5,539 bases of DNA from Erysipelothrix rhusiopathiae (GTDB lineage: Bacteria; Bacillota_I; Bacilli_A; Erysipelotrichales; Erysipelotrichaceae). Positions 1-5,539 of the stretch are shown here, in pieces (position 1 is the first letter of the stretch; the number at the start of each line of letters is the position of its first letter). The notes beneath the pieces were generated by a model. It was not told where the DNA came from. It made no database searches and worked only from the letters and a program-made list of their open reading frames with translations. A program made the translations under genes and the position numbers. Location: assembly GCA_902797585.1 (NCBI GenBank), contig CADBTK010000034.1, positions 1-5,539 of the forward strand. Direction: 5' to 3'.

Positions 1-296
1 ATATAAGTAGTAGGATTAGTAATCGTTGGATGATTTAAGGAAGTAAACTTATGAAATGAACGAATGGTAGCCAACATTTGGTTACCGCTTTTTGTCGCAT
101 GCGTTTGTATATAAGCATTTAAAAAAGAATCCACTTGAAGAATATTAATATCTTCCATTTGGGTTATTCCTTTTTCCTCTAAATACGTTTGATAATGGGT
201 AAGATTATTATGATAAGCTTGAATCGTTCGTGTACTTTTATCTTCCACAACTTTAATATGTACCAAATAATCATCCATTGCTTCTTGTATATTCAT
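1..296 (-). CDS. XerC/XerD-family tyrosine site-specific recombinase, N-terminal part (cut by left window edge)
   Basis: The reading frame opens at ATG 296-294 and runs without a stop to the window edge, giving about 98 residues. They begin MNIQEAMDDYLVHIKVVEDK, followed by STRTIQAYHNNLTHYQTYL and, near residues 75-90, MLATIRSFHKF. This is the pattern of the N-terminal core-binding (SAM-like) domain of Xer recombinases: a helix with a 'FLxYL'-like motif, 'S.nT..aY..dL..f..yL', then a helix equivalent to 'lsalRsFy.fl'. The catalytic domain (R-H-R-Y residues) lies beyond the edge and cannot be checked. Family members cleave and rejoin DNA through a tyrosine, and the housekeeping pair resolves chromosome dimers at dif near the division septum. 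The N-terminal domain alone does not separate XerC from XerD or from a phage-type integrase, but an operon setting with housekeeping genes favours a housekeeping Xer. A GGAG site lies 5 nt before the ATG, and the gene follows the small membrane protein gene after 15 nt. Confidence 0.85.
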   Translation of the reverse strand, partial: MNIQEAMDDYLVHIKVVEDKSTRTIQAYHNNLTHYQTYLEEKGITQMEDINILQVDSFLNAYIQTHATKSGNQMLATIRSFHKFTSLNHPTITNPTTY

Positions 297-301
297 AAGA
301 T

Positions 302-305
302 CTCC
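302..305 (-). promoter_or_regulatory. Ribosome binding site of the xer gene
   Basis: Read on the minus strand, GGAG is followed by a 5-nt spacer (ATCTT) and then ATG at 296. The nearest upstream ATG (307-305) is out of frame, so the site supports 296 as the start. Confidence 0.7.
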
Positions 306-311
306 ATTTCA

Positions 312-716
312 TTATCTGAATAGTAAACCAATTGCTAAAAAGAAACTAACAATCGATCCGATTAAAAATAAGATAGATTTTAAATCTCCATTTTTATTAA
401 TTTCTTCTAATTGATCATTAAGAATTTTAAATTCAAAAGTATTAAAAACTCCTGGGATTAAATGATAAACAATATCTACAGTATCTCCTTTTTCATAAAA
501 GATCTCTGATTTTTTATAATGAATGGAAACACCATTTTGAATTTTTCCATCAATATTTGCTTGAGCATAATAATTGATATTTACTTCCCCTTCATTTTCA
601 GAAAGGATGGTAGCTTGAGCTGGGATCCATTGGTAATTATCATCCGTATTTTTATAAAGCTTAGATAGAAAGAAACAAACTATTGAGATTAATAAAAATA
701 AAATTGTTAATTTCAT
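312..716 (-). CDS. Small two-TM membrane protein, DUF3592-like layout, function unknown
   Basis: The 134-residue protein has a hydrophobic N-terminal helix (about residues 3-19), a polar, strand-rich middle of about 90 residues, and a C-terminal hydrophobic helix (about 114-133), so the middle domain should sit on one side of the membrane between two anchors. The middle contains WIPAQATILS (30-39), a Tyr-rich strand with 'IDGKIQNG', then EKGDTVDIVYHLIPG (75-89). This resembles the DUF3592 pattern of 'W..a.a.V', 'y.v.G' and 'G..v.v.Yd..nP', although the final Asn-Pro is replaced here by Ile-Pro. I recognise layout and motif spacing only, and no function is established. The start at 716 is backed by AGGAG 8 nt upstream, overlapping the stop of the preceding methyltransferase gene. 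The gene ends with tandem in-frame stops (TAA then TGA, 314-309). The N-terminal Cys14 is not in a good lipobox. Confidence 0.8.
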   Translation of the reverse strand: MKLTILFLLISIVCFFLSKLYKNTDDNYQWIPAQATILSENEGEVNINYYAQANIDGKIQNGVSIHYKKSEIFYEKGDTVDIVYHLIPGVFNTFEFKILNDQLEEINKNGDLKSILFLIGSIVSFFLAIGLLFR

Positions 717-724
717 AAAGTCAT

Positions 725-729
725 CTCCT
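725..729 (-). promoter_or_regulatory. Ribosome binding site of the small membrane protein gene
   Basis: On the minus strand AGGAG lies 8 nt before the ATG at 716 and overlaps the TAG stop (730-728) of the upstream methyltransferase gene. Ribosomes ending on that gene would stop directly on the next binding site, which suits coupled translation. Confidence 0.7.
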
Positions 730-1384
730 AAATATATATCGGTTCACAAACTTTTGCATCGCATTCTCTTTCGTGATAAGCCTCTATTAAAACACTTTTA
801 GCCAATTGTTTCTCTTTGGCGTATACAAATTGAATACGTGCTACAGAAAAATGATACTGATGCAATGTTTGTATAATTTCATTTAATCGATTGGGACGAT
901 GAACAAAATAAAATCGCCCATTACTTTTTAATAATCGATGCGCATGACAAATAAGTTCTTCTAATGTTAAATTCACTTCAATTCGCCCAAGTTGGCGCAT
1001 ATTCATTTTTATCTCTGGATTGGTGGCATTTTCTCGAAAATAAGGTGGATTGGAAATAATGACATCCACAGGTTCAATTTCTAATTCTTGTACTGGACAA
1101 TTGTATAAAGAAAAAGGATGATGTGCATATTTCTCTAAATTGATTTGAGCTACCTCTACAGCTTTATCTTGAATCTCAACACCAATCAATTCTTTTACAT
1201 CGGTTAAATCTGCTTCCAACAATAAGACTCCATTATTGGTTCCAATATCCAATACTCTTTCCCTTTTTCTAATATTCATAAAACAAGCTAATAATTTCGT
1301 ATCGGTATTGAAATGAAAATGATCAGGATGTTGATATAATTCACGATTTTCATCAATAAAGTAATCTTTCTTTAATCCTTTCAT
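728..1384 (-). CDS. tRNA (adenine-N6)-methyltransferase, TrmN6/YfiC/YabB family
   Basis: This 218-residue class I SAM-dependent methyltransferase carries motif I VLDIGTNNGVL (44-54), the ribose-binding acidic residue at the end of strand 2 (E70 in IGVEIQ), and the N6-adenine catalytic motif SNPPY (111-115). The stretch after NPPY (RQLGRIEVNLTLEELICHA) and the late GRFYFVHRPNRL (156-167) are typical of the YfiC/TrmN6/YabB group rather than of DNA methyltransferases. The E. coli member methylates A37 of tRNA1(Val); that the same position is modified here is inference. The chain stops at ...CEPIYI, where many relatives continue with a short acidic tail, so it is a little shorter than the roughly 240-250 residues common in Firmicutes, with the catalytic fold complete. 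The ATG overlaps the dinB stop as ATGA, and the strong AAGGAG site 8 nt upstream is encoded in dinB's last codons. Confidence 0.9.
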   Translation of the reverse strand: MKGLKKDYFIDENRELYQHPDHFHFNTDTKLLACFMNIRKRERVLDIGTNNGVLLLEADLTDVKELIGVEIQDKAVEVAQINLEKYAHHPFSLYNCPVQELEIEPVDVIISNPPYFRENATNPEIKMNMRQLGRIEVNLTLEELICHAHRLLKSNGRFYFVHRPNRLNEIIQTLHQYHFSVARIQFVYAKEKQLAKSVLIEAYHERECDAKVCEPIYI

Positions 1385-2550
1385 TTCTTTTTCTCCTTCA
1401 ATAAATCACTAGCTGTTTTAAAAGTAATTCCTTGGTCATTACGATTGAGTCGTTCCAAGATATCTTGGGTTGGATTGGTTTGAATACTTTCAAATAAAGT
1501 TGGTTGTTCAATGATATTATTCTCATTTTTAATCGATCCCATTCCTACTGCCAAGTGACGATAACCAACCTCTTCATAATTTTCATCAATTAAATTATTG
1601 ATCGCTTCATACATAGTGGATGGATCATTTGTAAAAGCATGAAAGGTAAAAGAACGAACGGTATTATGAAAATGAATATCACGAAGTGTTAATGAAATAA
1701 TCTTTCCTTTTTGATTATCTTCTTTCATCTTATTGGCTAGACTTCTTACTAAAATACCAGCTTGTTCTCGAACCTCTTCAATACTAGATAAATCATTTGT
1801 ATATGTTTTAGAAGCTGAAACACTTTTTTGCGTAAAAGAGTATTCCAATTGATCGGTGGAAATTCCTCTTGTTTTCAAGATTAAAGAGTAGGCATTTTTT
1901 CCTAGTAAAGATAGTATCAATCTTTCGTTATTCTCATCGGCAAAATCACCGATAGTTTGAATATTGTGTTTCAACATAATAGGAACACTTTTCTTCCCTA
2001 GTCCATGAATCTTATCAACCGATAAAGGCCATAACTTTACATCCAATTCGCTCTTTCTTAATACCGTGATTCCTTTTGGTTTACGCATATCACTAGCCAT
2101 CTTCGCTAAAAATTTTGTAGGTGCAACTCCAATGGAAACAGATAAGCCTGTCTTTTCATAGACTTCTTGTTGGATTTGATAAGCTAAATCGAGTGGTCTA
2201 GAATATTTAACAATAATTTCTGTTACATCCATATAACATTCATCGATACTTGCTGGTTCTATCTTATGAGTAAACTGATGTAACACTCTAAAGAATTGTC
2301 GACTCATCTTTTCATACGATTCATAATCCACTTCACATAAGATTAAATCAGGGCATCGTCGCAACGCTTCATAAACAGGCATTGCTGCATGAACACCATA
2401 TTCTCTAGCTTTATAATTAGCCGTTGATAATACGCTTCGTCTAGAATTTGAACCAATCCCTATCGGTAAGCCTATCAAATTGGGATTTTTGATTTCTTCC
2501 ACACTGGCAAAAAAAGCGTTGATATCAATATGAAAGAGGACCCTAGCCAT
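1381..2550 (-). CDS. dinB: DNA polymerase IV (Y-family translesion polymerase DinB)
   Basis: The 389-residue protein is a complete Y-family polymerase that copies past damaged template bases with low fidelity. The palm motif FHIDINAFFASVE holds the first metal ligand D9 and the likely steric-gate residue F14, which excludes ribonucleotides. SIDECYMDVTE (101-111) supplies D103 and E104. The finger segment STANYKAREYGVHAAMPVYEA (42-62) and SIGVAPTKFLAKMASDMRKP (139-158) are classic for the family. The thumb hairpin (IHGLGKKS, 181-188) and little-finger domain (about 240-345) follow. QPTLF (349-353) fits a beta sliding-clamp binding motif and is followed by a 36-residue tail ending in Lys. The gene begins inside the end of recN (8-nt overlap) and ends inside the start of the tRNA methyltransferase gene. 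Pairing with recN suggests a DNA-damage role in common. No LexA-type operator is visible nearby. Confidence 0.96.
   Translation of the reverse strand: MARVLFHIDINAFFASVEEIKNPNLIGLPIGIGSNSRRSVLSTANYKAREYGVHAAMPVYEALRRCPDLILCEVDYESYEKMSRQFFRVLHQFTHKIEPASIDECYMDVTEIIVKYSRPLDLAYQIQQEVYEKTGLSVSIGVAPTKFLAKMASDMRKPKGITVLRKSELDVKLWPLSVDKIHGLGKKSVPIMLKHNIQTIGDFADENNERLILSLLGKNAYSLILKTRGISTDQLEYSFTQKSVSASKTYTNDLSSIEEVREQAGILVRSLANKMKEDNQKGKIISLTLRDIHFHNTVRSFTFHAFTNDPSTMYEAINNLIDENYEEVGYRHLAVGMGSIKNENNIIEQPTLFESIQTNPTQDILERLNRNDQGITFKTASDLLKEKKK
1393..1398 (-). promoter_or_regulatory. Ribosome binding site of the trmN6-like gene inside dinB
   Basis: AAGGAG on the minus strand sits 8 nt before the ATG at 1384 and is part of the Lys-Glu codons near the dinB C-terminus. 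With the ATGA stop/start overlap it points to translational coupling. Confidence 0.75.
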
Positions 2551-4186
2551 GACGGGCCCTCATTTTTAATTCTTTTGCTGCTTCGACATTGATATCTGAT
2601 TGTGTTCCACTAGACATTGTCGCAAGCTCTTCAATGCATAAGGAATCATCTAATAAAGAAATAGAAGTAATTGTATTATTTCCATCGGTTTCTTTCATGA
2701 CTTTAAAATGATGATCAGCGGCAGCGGCCACACTTGCTAAATGGGTGATACATAAGACTTGATAATTTTGAGATAAACGCAACATTTTTTGTCCCATCGC
2801 AAAAGCAACTTTACCACTTACTCCTGTATCAATTTCATCAAAGATAATCGTTTGAATTCCTTGTTGCGATTGGAATACAACTTTTAAAGCTAACATGAGT
2901 CGCGATAACTCTCCTCCACTGGCAGAATCTTTTAAACTTGAAAATGCAGATCCAGGGTTCATAGAGATCATAAATTCAATATCATCGATTCCATCGGAAG
3001 AATAAGCCTTTTCATCTCTTTGAATTTTGAATTGCGCATGTTCCAACATCAATTCATGACACTCTTTCTCTACAGATAAGCTCAACGTAGAAAAAGCGTT
3101 TAAACGTTGTTTAGAGAGTTTTTCTGCATTTTGTATGTATTTATTCTCTTTTTCTTGAATTTGCGCTTCTAAGCGCTTTAAAACGTCTTCTCGATGAATA
3201 ATCTGATCAATTTGTTTTAATAATTGTTCTTTTTTAGTCATTAAGGCTTCATAATTGCCACCAAAGCGTTTATATAATGAACGAATCTCAAATTCTCTTG
3301 CTTGTAAAGAATCTAAGTCTTGTGTTTCGCTTTGATAAAAATCAATTTTTGCTTGTAAAGAATCTTTGATTTCATTCAAACGATAATACATATCCTTTAA
3401 TTCATTATGAAATGAAGATAAAGATTCAATCTTCTCAATCGATTTAAAACTGTTATATAACCCATCTGTAATTCCCCCATCACGACCAATGGAATAAATA
3501 CTTTGAGAGATTGCATCTAAGTGTTGATCGGCTTGAGAAATTTCTTTAATTTTTGTTTGTAAAGATTCTAATTCATCGGGTGCAATGGCAGCTTGTTCAA
3601 TTTGATTATATTGATGGGTTAAATAATCCAATTCCTCATCGGAATATGTTTCATGAACCAAAGTATCATATTCATCTTTTAATGATTTATAATCTTGATA
3701 ATCTTTTTGTACTTGTTTGCGTAGTGGAATTGTTTTGGCATATTGATCTAATAAATCCAATTGAACTCTTTTATCCATCAATTGATATGTATCCATTTGC
3801 GAATGAATATCAATGATTCTAGAAACCAATTGTTTTACAAAACCAAGCGTTGTCATTTGTTGATTAATGCGAATGGTGGATTTATTATCGCTAGTAATGG
3901 TTCGTTGAATAAGTAAGCTCTCTTCCACTTCAAAACCATTGTCTTCTAACTCTTTGATAATTTCTGGATTATCACAAGTTAAAGACATTTGAAGAATTGC
4001 TTTATCTTTTCCTTTGCGCACTACATTGCCTGAAATTCTATCACCACTTAATAAATGAATCGCATCAATCAATAAACTTTTTCCCGCTCCAGTTTCCCCA
4101 GTGATTACACTCATTCCACTAGAAAAGTCAATAAATGCATGTTCAAACAATATATAATCTTTGACCATGACCTGTTCAATCATCAT
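2543..4186 (-). CDS. recN: DNA repair ATPase RecN (SMC-like)
   Basis: The 547-residue protein has the full RecN design: an N-terminal half-ATPase with Walker A GETGAGKS (30-37) and HSQ (128-130, Q-loop region), a long Glu/Lys/Gln-rich coiled-coil middle (about 155-375), and a C-terminal half with ABC signature SGGELSR (423-429), Walker B TIIFDEIDTGVSG (446-458) and H-loop His482 (CITHLA). RecN acts early in RecA-dependent double-strand break repair, holding or bridging DNA. Length matches the usual 550-570. After the H-loop histidine the sequence is THLASVA where many RecN proteins read THLPQVA. Two ATGs open the frame (4186 and 4183). The second has better spacing from AGGAG (7 rather than 4 nt) and gives MIEQV..., matching the family's usual length before strand 1. 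The gene abuts the tlyA stop and overlaps dinB by 8 nt, and no arginine repressor gene precedes it. Confidence 0.97.
   Translation of the reverse strand: MMIEQVMVKDYILFEHAFIDFSSGMSVITGETGAGKSLLIDAIHLLSGDRISGNVVRKGKDKAILQMSLTCDNPEIIKELEDNGFEVEESLLIQRTITSDNKSTIRINQQMTTLGFVKQLVSRIIDIHSQMDTYQLMDKRVQLDLLDQYAKTIPLRKQVQKDYQDYKSLKDEYDTLVHETYSDEELDYLTHQYNQIEQAAIAPDELESLQTKIKEISQADQHLDAISQSIYSIGRDGGITDGLYNSFKSIEKIESLSSFHNELKDMYYRLNEIKDSLQAKIDFYQSETQDLDSLQAREFEIRSLYKRFGGNYEALMTKKEQLLKQIDQIIHREDVLKRLEAQIQEKENKYIQNAEKLSKQRLNAFSTLSLSVEKECHELMLEHAQFKIQRDEKAYSSDGIDDIEFMISMNPGSAFSSLKDSASGGELSRLMLALKVVFQSQQGIQTIIFDEIDTGVSGKVAFAMGQKMLRLSQNYQVLCITHLASVAAAADHHFKVMKETDGNNTITSISLLDDSLCIEELATMSSGTQSDINVEAAKELKMRARHG
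2557..2561 (-). promoter_or_regulatory. Ribosome binding site of dinB inside the end of recN
   Basis: GAGGG on the minus strand lies 6 nt before the dinB ATG at 2550, within the codons for RecN's final Met-Arg-Ala. The dinB ATG precedes the recN TAG stop (2545-2543), so expression is probably coupled. Confidence 0.6.
3299..3365. repeat. Pair of 16-bp direct repeats inside the recN coiled coil
   Basis: The 16-mer tgcttgtaaagaatct occurs at 3299-3314 and again at 3350-3365, 51 bases (17 codons) apart and in the same reading frame. Both copies encode Asp-Ser-Leu-Gln-Ala (residues 275-279 and 292-296). A diverged third version near 3555-3570 encodes Glu-Ser-Leu-Gln-Thr. The repeat is explained by repeated coiled-coil coding rather than by a mobile element. 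Confidence 0.6.
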
Positions 4187-4900
4187 TTATCTCCTTTCTT
4201 TGGCATACATCGTATATTCCTGGTTTCCTTTTCTTCCGGCAATCTTTGCTGGAACAATATTTACATCTTGATAAAATTGTTGGGTATACACTTGAATTTT
4301 ATCTAATACTTCATTGACTCTTTTTTGGCTAGTCACAATTCCCTTTTTATTGACATATTGAGGTCCTACTTCAAATTGCGGTTTGATTAATATGACCATA
4401 TGTTTAGGTTTCAATTGAGAAAAGATTTGTTCCAAAATAGGTAGACAAGAAATAAAACTGACATCCATACAAATAAAATCAATGGATTCATCAAACCAAC
4501 TAGATTCTAGTTGACGTGCATTTCTTTTTTCCATGACAACCACTTTAGGATCATTGATTAAACTTTGATCCAATTGAGAATGCCCTACATCTAAGGCATA
4601 CACTTTACTAGCTCCATGTTGAATAGAAACTTGGGTAAAGCCTCCGGTACTAGCTCCTATATCTAATACAACTTGTTTTTCTAAATCAATGTGAAATGTT
4701 TCAATAGCTCCCAATAGTTTATAAGCAGCTCTTGATACATATCCATCTTTACTCTCTATTACGATAGAATCATTCTCATTAACCAAAAAACTTGGTTTTT
4801 TTATAATGGTGTCATTGACACGAACTCTTCCTTCTTTAATGGCATCTTTTGCCTTTGAGCGAGTGGATAATTGTAAAGCACAATATTGATCTAAACGCAT
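4187..4900 (-). CDS. tlyA: TlyA-family rRNA 2'-O-methyltransferase (S4 domain + FtsJ-like domain)
   Basis: The 237-residue protein starts with an S4 RNA-binding domain (about 1-60: MRLDQYCALQL, SKAKDAIKEGRVRVND), followed by YVSRAAYKL and an FtsJ-type Rossmann methyltransferase. The SAM motif is VLDIGASTGGFT (78-89). The residues that fit a K-D-K-E catalytic tetrad are K61, D146 (MDVSFIS), K173 (LIKPQFE) and E228 (GNQEY). TlyA proteins 2'-O-methylate cytidines of 23S rRNA (C1920), and the longer type also 16S rRNA (C1409), at the subunit interface, which affects capreomycin sensitivity. The older name 'hemolysin A' is misleading. The chain is shorter than the roughly 270-280 residues of the Mycobacterium and Bacillus proteins, which leans towards the 23S-only type; that is inference. 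It lies 9 nt after the ispA-like stop and its own stop abuts the recN ATG. Confidence 0.94.
   Translation of the reverse strand: MRLDQYCALQLSTRSKAKDAIKEGRVRVNDTIIKKPSFLVNENDSIVIESKDGYVSRAAYKLLGAIETFHIDLEKQVVLDIGASTGGFTQVSIQHGASKVYALDVGHSQLDQSLINDPKVVVMEKRNARQLESSWFDESIDFICMDVSFISCLPILEQIFSQLKPKHMVILIKPQFEVGPQYVNKKGIVTSQKRVNEVLDKIQVYTQQFYQDVNIVPAKIAGRKGNQEYTMYAKERR
4191..4197 (-). promoter_or_regulatory. Ribosome binding site of recN inside the end of tlyA
   Basis: AAAGGAG on the minus strand, within the last tlyA codons, is followed by ATAA and then ATGATG. The spacing is 4 nt to the first ATG and 7 nt to the second, so the second (4183) is the more likely initiation codon. Confidence 0.75.
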
Positions 4901-4906
4901 AATGAA

Positions 4907-4911
4907 TCCTT
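4907..4911 (-). promoter_or_regulatory. Ribosome binding site of tlyA overlapping the ispA-like stop
   Basis: AAGGA on the minus strand lies 6 nt before the tlyA ATG at 4900, and its two A residues belong to the TAA stop (4912-4910) of the upstream gene. Confidence 0.7.
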
Positions 4912-5539
4912 AATTAGATCTCTGAACAAGATAATTCAGAGTTTCTTTTAATGGCGTAGTATTCATATCTAATGAATCAAGAGCTTCCATAATTTCTTGT
5001 TGGATAGTTTCTACTCGTTGTTTAGCCGCTTCTAAACCTAGTACAGAGACATATGTTTGTTTCTGATTTTCTATATCACTAGTAGATTTTCCTAATTCAT
5101 CTTGGCTTTTTGTAACATCCAAAATATCATCCATGATTTGAAATTGTAGTCCTATTAAAGAACCAATTTGAACCATGGTATCAATATCATCTTGATGATC
5201 ACTTAATAAAGCAGCATAGATAAGCGGTAATGTTAATAACTTTCCTGTTTTATATAAATCAATAGTTTCAATATCTTCTAATGATAATTCTTCTTGCATT
5301 TCGGCAGCCATATCCAACTCTTGGCCATAAATCATTCCATCCACTCCAGCATATTGACTGGTATAACGAATCATTTCTACAATCGTAACTTGGTTGGATT
5401 GACTATCGCAAATAATATCAAATGCCTTAGTTAATAAACCATCTCCTGCCAAAATAGCAGTCGCTTCATCGTATTCAATATGACAAGTAGGTTTCCCTCT
5501 TCGCATTTGGTCATCATCCATAGCAGGTAAATCATCATG
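4910..5539 (-). CDS. ispA: Polyprenyl (farnesyl/geranylgeranyl) diphosphate synthase, IspA-like, C-terminal part (cut by right window edge)
   Basis: The frame is open to the window edge and yields 209 residues, starting HDDLPAMDDDQMRRGKPTCH. This is the first Asp-rich motif (DDx4D, residues 2-8 as seen here) that binds the Mg2+ and allylic diphosphate, so the ATG at 5521 inside it cannot be the true start and about 80 residues lie outside. Further marks are GQELD (72-76), KTGK (97-100), the second Asp-rich motif MDDILD (136-141), and NQKQTYVSVLG (158-168). The two-residue insertion in the first Asp-rich motif is typical of bacterial farnesyl diphosphate synthases, which add isopentenyl diphosphate to DMAPP and GPP. 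The exact product length cannot be fixed because the residues before the motif are missing. The gene ends with TAA 9 nt before tlyA. In Bacillus, dxs follows ispA, but it does not here. Confidence 0.93.
   Translation of the reverse strand, partial: HDDLPAMDDDQMRRGKPTCHIEYDEATAILAGDGLLTKAFDIICDSQSNQVTIVEMIRYTSQYAGVDGMIYGQELDMAAEMQEELSLEDIETIDLYKTGKLLTLPLIYAALLSDHQDDIDTMVQIGSLIGLQFQIMDDILDVTKSQDELGKSTSDIENQKQTYVSVLGLEAAKQRVETIQQEIMEALDSLDMNTTPLKETLNYLVQRSN

Noticed and set aside
666..716. Possible lipoprotein signal at the start of the small membrane protein (Cys14).
   Set aside because: The residues before the Cys are Ser-Ile-Val, and a lipobox needs a small residue (Gly, Ala or Ser) at -1. 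A plain membrane anchor is more likely.
2554..2559. The gggccc palindrome at the recN/dinB junction as a possible hairpin or operator.
   Set aside because: It has only six bases and no loop, and is accounted for by the dinB ribosome binding site and RecN codons.
3553..3816. An 87-codon open frame on the plus strand.
   Set aside because: It lies wholly antisense inside recN, has no convincing ribosome binding site or recognisable domain, and recN is unmistakable in the other strand.
4781..4803. Stem aaccaa/ttggtt followed by a run of T on the plus strand, resembling an intrinsic terminator.
   Set aside because: The stem is only 6 bp with two G-C pairs, is antisense to the operon and lies inside tlyA codons for Lys-Lys-Pro-Ser-Phe-Leu-Val. 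It is best explained as A/T-rich coding sequence.
4810..4820. Perfect 11-bp palindrome tgtcattgaca, operator-like.
   Set aside because: It is a single copy, lies within the tlyA S4-domain coding region, is not near a promoter, and could easily occur by chance.
1..5539. A defence system, mobile element, CRISPR array or other new system.
   Set aside because: Every frame is a recognisable housekeeping gene apart from one small membrane protein. There are no transposases, inverted terminal repeats, spaced repeats or long non-coding gaps, and the Xer gene sits in the operon like a native member.

Overview
The window is a tightly packed stretch of bacterial chromosome, entirely on the minus strand, from a low-GC Gram-positive bacterium (Bacillota). 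The clues are high A+T content, strong GGAG-type ribosome binding sites before almost every gene, standard use of TGG for Trp, and the Firmicute-type order ispA-tlyA-recN. An Erysipelotrichia-like lineage is my best guess, from protein flavour and the condensed gene order. That is inference, not proof.

Reading in the direction of transcription (high to low coordinates), the window holds: the 3' part of a prenyl diphosphate synthase gene (ispA-like, cut by the right edge); tlyA (rRNA 2'-O-methyltransferase); recN (SMC-like DNA repair ATPase); dinB (DNA polymerase IV); a trmN6/YfiC/YabB-type tRNA adenine-N6 methyltransferase; a small two-TM membrane protein with a DUF3592-like layout; and the 5' part of a XerC/XerD-type tyrosine recombinase (cut by the left edge). 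Successive junctions are a 9-nt gap, stop and start abutting (0 nt), an 8-nt overlap, a 4-nt ATGA overlap, an 11-nt gap and a 15-nt gap. Only about 35 bases are non-coding. I see no promoter, terminator, RNA gene, mobile element or CRISPR, so the seven genes most likely form part of one long operon whose ends lie outside the window.

The genes mix housekeeping functions: isoprenoid chain elongation, ribosome and tRNA modification, double-strand break repair (RecN), translesion synthesis (DinB) and probably chromosome dimer resolution (Xer). Compared with the well-known Bacillus arrangement, there is no dxs between ispA and tlyA and no arginine repressor gene between tlyA and recN, while dinB, a tRNA methyltransferase and a xer gene follow recN. 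I found no convincing undescribed system. The least explained item is the small membrane protein between the methyltransferase and the recombinase.
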